Assembly: GCA_005223375.1 (NCBI GenBank)
Contig: RXOD01006224.1
Span: 1-10,908 of the forward strand
Reading direction: 5' to 3'
Length of the DNA stretch: 10,908 nucleotides
Source: Amoebophrya sp. AT5.2
Taxonomy: Eukaryota; Sar; Dinophyceae; Syndiniales; Amoebophryaceae
The first letter of the stretch is position 1, and every line of letters starts with the position of its first letter. Below, one piece after another: positions 1 to 6,100 of the stretch. A program made the position numbers and the translations under genes. The notes below the pieces were generated by a model. That model saw nothing but the letters and a program-made list of their open reading frames with translations. It searched no databases and was not told the DNA's origin.

Positions 1-349
1 CTTTTTCTTGTGGCTGAGGACCACGCTAACATCTTCCACTGTCTTGCTGTGAAAAACACAAATTACCGCATCGGTTGCTGTTTGTTTGCGTTTTGTTTTG
101 GGAAAGAAAAGCTATACCATTTTCAGGCATGCAAAGAGCGATCATTGGGACACAGAGGGCAGTATAGTTTCAAATTCATTTGTCGACAAACCGAGTGACA
201 CACACGAGAAGTTATACCACATACCAAGCTAATTAAAGAAATTAGGAGGGACTACTTCATCTTGATGTGATTTGTGCACCACCTGTGAACAATCTGCACT
301 GGACATTGAACGAATCATCTCAGCCGGACCCTGTAGCCCTTTTTGAGTG

Positions 350-424
350 ATGGCTGTTGCCAGCCTAGACAAGACAAACCTAATTCAACGAGAGAAGGCT
401 ACTGCCGCTTGCCTGTTTGGGTGA
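350..424 (+). CDS. Possible upstream ORF, 24 codons, in the Gag leader
   Basis: The ATG at 350-352 has G at -3 and G at +4, a strong eukaryotic start context. It reads 24 codons to the TGA at 422-424. The encoded peptide has no recognisable motif. If the transcript starts upstream of 350, scanning ribosomes would meet this frame before gag, so it could lower Gag translation. There is no evidence that the peptide is functional, and the frame could be chance. Confidence 0.2.
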   Translation: MAVASLDKTNLIQREKATAACLFG

Positions 425-497
425 GCCTGTTCTACAACACGGCTTTGAAGTTGAACTTGTGTGATTTTTCGTGAAGATCGTTCGGTTCAATTTTAGT

Positions 498-542
498 ATG
501 GTGAGACGCCAGAGCAGAACAGCAACGGCGAGCCTTCAGTGA
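498..542 (+). CDS. Possible upstream ORF, 14 codons, ending at the base of a hairpin
   Basis: The ATG at 498-500 has A at -3 and G at +4. It reads 14 codons, arginine-rich at the start, to a TGA at 540-542. The stop codon falls inside the first strand of the hairpin at 539-569. A short ORF ending at a structured leader is the arrangement used for ribosome shunting in plant pararetroviruses, but that comparison is only an inference here. The gag ATG lies 173 nt downstream of this stop. Confidence 0.22.
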   Translation: MVRRQSRTATASLQ

Positions 543-569
543 GTGTGTCCTGTTTCTCCAGGACCTCAC
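539..569 (+). promoter_or_regulatory. Bulged hairpin in the gag leader
   Basis: GTGAG (539-543) pairs with CTCAC (565-569), and GTCCTG (547-552) pairs with CAGGAC (559-564). This leaves a 3-nt bulge (544-546) and a 6-nt loop (553-558), giving 11 Watson-Crick pairs. It lies about 150 nt upstream of the gag start, where retroelements commonly carry packaging, dimerisation or translation-control structures. The role is inferred and no known element was recognised. The loop is not self-complementary, which argues against kissing-loop dimerisation. Confidence 0.4.
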
Positions 570-715
570 AGCAGAAACCGCGATAAGAACCCGCCTAGGG
601 TATCTTCTTCTCTTCGAAACTCGCGTCGCCGATTCCGACGCAGAACCAAGAAAACCAAAATCTAAACTCACCTCGAGTTTCCTCTTCGGGCAATCGATTT
701 GCCGCAGAATTCAAC

Positions 716-3145
716 ATGGGGAACACGACTTTCCGCTCTACCGCCCGTTCGTTCCGTTCGTGGTGCCCGGCGCGTCCTTCCGAAGAAGAACTCCGCGCCA
801 AAATCATCAAACAAATTGAAGATGATCGCAAGGCCAAGGAAACTGCCGAGAAGGAAGCGCAGCGCAAGCGCAAGCAGGATGCCCACGATAAACAAGAACA
901 TGACAAGAAACAGGCGGAGGAAAAGGCAGCCGAAGCTCGCCGCAACGCCGAAGAAAAACTGAAGCGTGACAACGAAATCAAGGCCCTGATCCAAGACGTC
1001 CTCAAGCCGCACGCAGCTACCGTCGACGAGTGCACAACCGACCTGTTGCGCGTGGAGACGCTGCTGAAGAGCATGGGGACCGACATTCGCGAGGAGGTGC
1101 TCGACTATACCGGGCAGAAAGAACGCGAGTTGAAAGAGGGCATGATGTCGGATCTGTCGACGTTGGAGACGAAGTTGGTGCGCCTGGAGTTGCAGGCCCA
1201 GGACATCGACGACGCAGTCGCGGTGATTGGCGGGCTGATCGGCGACCACGAGAAGATCAAAAATTCGTTCGAACAAACAGTTGCCGGCATGCTGCTGGGC
1301 ATCGACCTCGTTCTAAAGTCGACGCGCGCAGATGTGGCGGAAAACTTGAAGAATGCTACCGAGCATGCAGCCGAACTGCGCATGGACATTTCTGTTGTCC
1401 GCGAACTGATGAAGCATCACGAGGAGGCGGTCAAAAACATGCAGATCGAGTTCGAAGAGCAGAAATCGGAGTTGAAGCAGGACCTCGAAACGGAGCGCGC
1501 GACTGCGACCGAAGATCGCGAGGAACTGCGGAAGACGCTGAATGCAATGGTATCTGCAGTACGTGAAATGGAAGACCGCATCTATTTTCTCGAAAACCAG
1601 GATGACGACATCTGTAGCGAGTGCGGATCCGAAGCCACCGCGCAGCTGGGGGGAACCAAAAAGAAGCACACCCTGACGCCGGTCAAAGAAGACACTGCTG
1701 CGCAACGCGACTCCGCAGCCGAGCAAACGCAGCCGAAAGGGAGCAGTCTGGTCGAGCGGATCGCCAGGGGCGAGTTTATCCCCAGGCGCAACCATGACGA
1801 TCGCGTCGACATGATCGACTGGCCGCAGCTCAAGCTCGTGCAGCCCCGCATCAGTGAATCCAGCAAGACGACAAAGTGGGATGATCTTTTCATCGCCACG
1901 CTGACAAAACCGCCGCTGCGCCAGGATTTCGCCTGGAGAACCTGGAAGGAGAGCATCTGGCACTGGGCGGTGTCGTTGCGGTTGGTCGGAGCCAGTTTTA
2001 CGAAGATGGGCCAGCAAATAATCGCCCAGTCGTTTCGCCGGAACGCGCTCACGGGAGAGATCTTCGAGGGGGAGCACTCCGTTGCCACCGCGGCCGGACA
2101 GTCCCGGGACCTGGTGGAGATCATGGTGGCCCTCGACCAGCACTTTTGTCCACACACACGCAGTGTGCAGTCCGCACTGGAGTCTGGCGCGCATCTCATC
2201 CGCCGCCCCGATGGGCAATCACCGATGCTATTCTTGCACCTATTGGGGATCGTGTACAGACGCGAGGTGGAAATCAATGGTGATGCAAACGTGCGGACCG
2301 AGAAGGCCAAAGTCGATCGTGCCATCAAGGCGCTGCTGATGCAGAAGCCGACAGAACAATTGATCCGCAGCTCCGTAGCGCGTGCGCCGGCAGACAAGCC
2401 CTACACCTACCACAACCTCACCGCAGAGGTGGACTCGCTCAACATCACGGACCACAAGCGGTACAAGCAGAACGGGGCGGGTGTCGACGTGCATTTTCCC
2501 AAGGAGCGGGACGAGATCGACTATATGCAGAAGTTGCTGGAGCAGATCGGTGAAAGGCTGTCCATTGACAGTTTGGGGCAGCACGCGATGACGAATTCGC
2601 ACTTTCATCAAACCGCGCGCCAGCAGACGTTCCGGGGTCAGCATGGGACGGGGTTGTTAACCGACGGAGGTATTTTTCTGCAGCCAGCCCCGCCGGGTGG
2701 AGTTCCTCTGACAGGTCCGAGCCTGCAGCAGATGGCAAGCTTGGCGAATCAGGGCGGGAACATCAGTGGTGGACCAGCAGTGTTGACGACGACCGGGCAG
2801 GGTCAACTGCAGAACAACACCGCGACCAGCGAAGGGAAAACCGAGAAAGACGCCGCCGGAAAAGAGTTCTGGGTGCCCGCGAAGCTCACGCAGGAGGAGC
2901 AGGCAAAGCGGATTGAATCGTCGAACCGATTCAAGCTCAAGAAGGAGCCGGGGGCGAATTGGTGTAAGTGGGGCGAGTGGTGCAACGATGTGCTTACCAC
3001 TGGGACCTGCAAGGGAAAGCATACGAAAAAGGAGTTCTGGCGTATGATTACGCAATTCGAGCGGAACTTCCCGGATAAGGCAAAGAAGCTGCAGAAGGAA
3101 CGGGCCGAGAAGAAAGCGGCCGAGGCGGCGAAGAAAACGACGTGA
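716..3145 (+). CDS. gag: Gag-like structural protein, 809 residues
   Basis: The predicted role is to form the virus-like particle that packages the element's RNA. The ATG at 716 is the first in frame after a TAG at 596-598 and has A at -3 and G at +4. Residues about 22-295 are rich in Glu, Lys, Arg, Ala and Leu with few Pro or Gly, consistent with a long coiled coil. Residues about 390-590 are a helical, capsid-like region resembling copia Gag in character. Residues about 635-710 are a Gly/Pro/Gln-rich linker. A zinc finger C750-x5-C756-x8-C765-x3-H769 follows, then a Lys/Ala/Glu-rich tail. The position matches a nucleocapsid finger, but copia elements normally carry C-x2-C-x4-H-x4-C. The frame is very GC- and CpG-rich. 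It ends at a TGA behind which the same frame continues as Pol. Assignment as Gag rests mainly on position and layout. MGN at the amino terminus recalls myristoylated Gags, but residue 6 is Phe, so modification is doubtful. Confidence 0.85.
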   Translation: MGNTTFRSTARSFRSWCPARPSEEELRAKIIKQIEDDRKAKETAEKEAQRKRKQDAHDKQEHDKKQAEEKAAEARRNAEEKLKRDNEIKALIQDVLKPHAATVDECTTDLLRVETLLKSMGTDIREEVLDYTGQKERELKEGMMSDLSTLETKLVRLELQAQDIDDAVAVIGGLIGDHEKIKNSFEQTVAGMLLGIDLVLKSTRADVAENLKNATEHAAELRMDISVVRELMKHHEEAVKNMQIEFEEQKSELKQDLETERATATEDREELRKTLNAMVSAVREMEDRIYFLENQDDDICSECGSEATAQLGGTKKKHTLTPVKEDTAAQRDSAAEQTQPKGSSLVERIARGEFIPRRNHDDRVDMIDWPQLKLVQPRISESSKTTKWDDLFIATLTKPPLRQDFAWRTWKESIWHWAVSLRLVGASFTKMGQQIIAQSFRRNALTGEIFEGEHSVATAAGQSRDLVEIMVALDQHFCPHTRSVQSALESGAHLIRRPDGQSPMLFLHLLGIVYRREVEINGDANVRTEKAKVDRAIKALLMQKPTEQLIRSSVARAPADKPYTYHNLTAEVDSLNITDHKRYKQNGAGVDVHFPKERDEIDYMQKLLEQIGERLSIDSLGQHAMTNSHFHQTARQQTFRGQHGTGLLTDGGIFLQPAPPGGVPLTGPSLQQMASLANQGGNISGGPAVLTTTGQGQLQNNTATSEGKTEKDAAGKEFWVPAKLTQEEQAKRIESSNRFKLKKEPGANWCKWGEWCNDVLTTGTCKGKHTKKEFWRMITQFERNFPDKAKKLQKERAEKKAAEAAKKTT
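2963..3022 (+). other. CCCH-type zinc finger of Gag (nucleocapsid position)
   Basis: Residues C750, C756, C765 and H769 give C-x5-C-x8-C-x3-H, with Trp at 749, 752 and 755 around the first two cysteines and Lys around the last two ligands. The final C-x3-H is the signature end of CCCH RNA-binding fingers. The middle spacing of 8 is longer than the common 4-6. Binding to the element's RNA is the likely role, inferred from the position near the Gag carboxyl end. Confidence 0.65.
3143..3145 (+). promoter_or_regulatory. In-frame TGA between Gag and Pol: candidate readthrough stop
   Basis: This TGA is the only stop in this frame between 599 and the window end at 10908. Gag and Pol share the frame exactly, so no frameshift is needed. 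Known: several retroviruses, notably gammaretroviruses, make Gag-Pol by suppressing a single in-frame stop at this junction, whereas Ty1/copia elements generally use a fused ORF, a frameshift or splicing. The next base is G (TGAG), which is not the leakiest context. A one-base nonsense mutation in an originally fused Gag-Pol is the main alternative. A genetic code that reads TGA as an amino acid is less likely, because tryptophan is written TGG and cysteine TGC or TGT throughout. Confidence 0.6.
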
Positions 3146-6100
3146 GATTCAAACGGAAACATAGACTTTGACGATCCAAAGGGAATATCCTTGTGTACCA
3201 CCTGCACTACTCCTGCAACAGTCACCGTCAAGGTCGAAATCCCCATCGGCGGCTGCGGCGGGCATGAGCACGAAAAACCGAAAATACCACCACCAGACTT
3301 CGACTCAAGCAGTAATTCGAGGCCGACGGGGAACTTCGAGTATCCTCCTCCGACGCCGCCGACATTTTCTTCAATGCATTTTCCACCGCATGTAAGCTCA
3401 GTGAAAGTGAAACCGGAAATCAAGCAGGAACAGTCAGTGAAGATGGAGCAGGTATCGTCGCAGCAGCAACAAGTAAAGCAGGAAGTCAAGAGCGAGCCCA
3501 TGACGAGCGGGCAGCAGGCGGTTCCTGTGGTTGCGTCGAAACAAAACAGCGCTCCTCTTCCACCAGCTTACGACAGCGGGGACGTCAGCATGCGCGGAAG
3601 TTCAAGGCCAACACTTCTCAGTGGCACTCCGGGGAAGCGTGGACGCTCAGTAACCTCATCACTGGGTTCCTCCACTGTTCCTCCGAAGAAGCAGAAACCT
3701 CAGCTGCTCGATCTGCAGTTCGAGCGCACTGCACTGCCGCGGGGACAAACAGTGCCGAGTCTTTCTCCAGCAGACAATTCTATGGGGAATGGATCTTTTT
3801 CGCGTTTGTTTGGCAGCGGTTCCGAGGTCGAAGCCAATCCGACAGCAGTTTCACAATCACGATCCACACAGCAGGTGGAGGTGGACATTGGTGATCCACC
3901 TGCAGACGAGGAACAGTTTGTTTTTCCACCGGTGGTCGCGTCGTCAGTTCCTTCATCATCCAAGTCCATGCTCCGCAGCAGTGCAGATTCACGACAGTCA
4001 AACCGATTTTCTGTCCTCGCAGAAGTCGACGAGGAGGATGAGACATTGCAGAACATGCAGTACTATCAAGAACCAGAAGTAAGCGCCGAAGCAGCAGATC
4101 CTATGCATACGAATTCGACAATTAGTGATCTGCACCCGGAGGTCACGGCGAGTACTACCGCAGGGGCCACCGCGGGAAGCAGTGATATCAATTCCTCTGC
4201 TGCTGAAGGTGTCAACAACGACGAGGCGGTGAACAGTTTTATCCGTCGCATAGCGCCACACACGAAGCTCGACATTCCGAACATGTACAGAGAAGTGGAG
4301 AATCCAGCATCGGCACAACATGCACAGACCCTGCATAGACTACAACCTGCACAGACATTGGAGTCTACTGTTTTGCTGACCAGCATCGAGCCAGAAAAGA
4401 AATACCAGGTGGGGACATACTCACCGAACATCAAGGCGAGGGCATCCGCGATTTTGTTGACCCGGCGCGACAAGCAAAAGCGACAGTCAGGACTTGTTGC
4501 GCTGGACGCGTGCTCCTCACACAACCCTCTTCCCGGTTCAGTATTCGAGAACTGCAAAAATCTAAACCCGGGATACACACACCAGTTGGACGAGCCGGTC
4601 CGTTTTGGGTCGGTGGCATCTGAAAATTCTTCTTCTTCCGCGCCAACCGCGTTCCGCCGCACGGAGCAGTTCTTTACAGTTAACGGCGCTCCAGTGGTGT
4701 TTGTGCAGAACTTCGAGATTGTGGAGGGAGGAACAGTCGCTACATTTCCGCCAATTTTGGGTGACCCGTTTCTGCGAACCTACGGGGTGGACGTGTGTTA
4801 CAGTGTGCGTCCGCCAGTAGCGAAGATGCTGGGGAAAACATTCGAGCTGGCGAAGGAAAACATTGCGATGCTGGAGGTGTGCTTCATTAGCAGAAACGAG
4901 GCACAGCGGAGATGGATTCCGCCTCCAGTTTTCGTTTTAGCAGAAAAAGAAACATCGAACTTCTCAGCAGGCATGCAGGCCCTGCTGACACATAGTAGCC
5001 GCCCACCGAAGGAACGGTGGCACATGCCCTCTCCTCCGCGCCTCTTCTACGCGCAAGTGTTTTTGAGCAGTGCAGATGCGGAGGTGGAACAAGACATGCT
5101 GTATGAGGCCTTGGACGACGTGCTTGCAGTGGAAATTCCCGATTCAACTTCCACCAGCAGCATTGAAGTCTCGGACGAGCAAACGCAGCACGCACGAGAA
5201 CTTTTTGAATTCATGCAGCGGGAACATCGACAGCTGGGCCACTCTCCCGCAGTGGAGTTGCTCTATACCGGTACCGCTCTTGCTGCACTGAAAGATGTCC
5301 GAAAAACCTGCAAGCTTTGCGCGCAGTACGACGACGTGGCGGCAATCAGAAGGCAGGGGACGCTCCAGCAGTTTGCCTACGGGAAAAACGAAAAATGGGT
5401 GATGGACATCGTCTTCACCAGAATTGGAGAAATAGTGAAGCTGCAGGACCTTTGTACGCGTTTGCGCGTATACGAGCTTCACGACGCAAACGACTACGAC
5501 GGCGGCAGAACAGGCACGGCCATCCGATGTTGGGAACGTGCAAAACGGGTCTGCGGCGGTGTAGCTTCTGACGTCTACTGGGATATCGGATCCGAGTTTG
5601 TGTCCGCCAGATTCAAGAAAGTAGTTGAAGGGAGCAACTGTAAATGGCATGAAGTGGGTTTTGAGGAGGCGCGCCGGGTGTCGAAACTGGAGGCCGGTAA
5701 CGGGTACGATAAGCGCAGACTCAACAAACTAACCACAATGCCGCTGGAGCCGTATCTCGAGACTTTTGTCTGGAATCTCGCAATGCACCGCGTGGACGAG
5801 GAGCTGTTCAATTTTGATTGGCAGACTTTTCTCGACAACGTGCTGCGCGAAACTTCCGACTCCGACACGTTCCCCGAGGAGTTCACTTTGAAGCACCTGA
5901 TCGTGCAGGAGATGGAGTTTCAGTCGAATTCCATTCCGATGCTCAATACGACGGTGTCGCCCTATAACTGCCATTATGGTAGTTTTTATCGGGGTGTGAG
6001 GGATTGGGAAGAGCAACTGTTGGAGGAAGACCAGTCGAAGACAAAACACGAGCGGGGCATCGATCGTTTCATGAGCAGAAATGCAGAAATCCAGTCGGTC

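Larger units (their letters stand above)
1..715 (+). other. 5' leader, possibly with part of the 5' LTR
   Basis: This stretch holds no convincing protein gene. It is more A+T-rich than the gag gene that follows. The gag frame is open upstream only to a TAG at 596-598 and has no ATG before 716, so no longer Gag is supported. I looked for a copia-style primer-binding site (TGG followed by a tRNA 3'-end complement) and for TG...CA LTR edges and found nothing convincing. Several ATGs precede gag. Two of them, at 350 and 498, are in strong Kozak context and are listed separately, as is a hairpin at 539-569. Part of the stretch could be LTR U3/R/U5, an untranslated leader, or host flank. Confidence 0.5.
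3146..4470 (+). other. Pol amino-terminal disordered segment with SUMO, PPAY and nuclear-signal motifs
   Basis: About 440 residues lie between the Gag stop and the protease. They are rich in Ser, Pro, Gln, Thr and Glu and match no enzyme I recognise. In order: a Cys/His cluster (3194-3271: C-x2-C-x16-C-x2-H-x-H); five psi-K-x-E motifs (3407-3496); a PPAY motif (3560-3571); a basic bipartite nuclear-signal-like pair, KRGR at 3635-3646 and KKQK at 3686-3697; and an acidic patch encoded near 4025-4050. Copia elements rarely have so much sequence here. It could be a spacer cleaved off by protease, or a regulatory arm that recruits host SUMO and ubiquitin machinery. Base composition is less GC-rich than gag. 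Confidence 0.6.

Noticed and set aside
10..198. Open frame of 62 codons at the left edge
   Set aside because: Short, no recognisable motif, and its product is Cys/Phe/His-rich in an A+T-rich leader. No evidence of a gene.
1..715. tRNA primer-binding site next to the 5' LTR
   Set aside because: TGG-starting candidates (for example near 147, 301 and 351) do not match a tRNA 3' end I can name, and no LTR edge adjoins them.
716..733. Gag amino-terminal myristoylation signal
   Set aside because: MGN fits the start, but residue 6 is Phe where Ser or Thr is expected, so modification is not supported.
1313..2397. Opposite-strand open frames of 270-300 codons across gag
   Set aside because: They overlap each other and the + strand gag, and contain no recognisable domain. 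Long antisense frames are expected opposite a GC-rich coding frame.
2670..2684. Pyrimidine-rich acceptor-like TATTTTTCTGCAG in gag
   Set aside because: It is in frame within continuous gag coding sequence and no matching intron is evident.
3143..3145. Alternative genetic code reading TGA as sense
   Set aside because: Only one TGA occurs in about 3,400 codons of the frame, while Trp and Cys use their standard codons many times.
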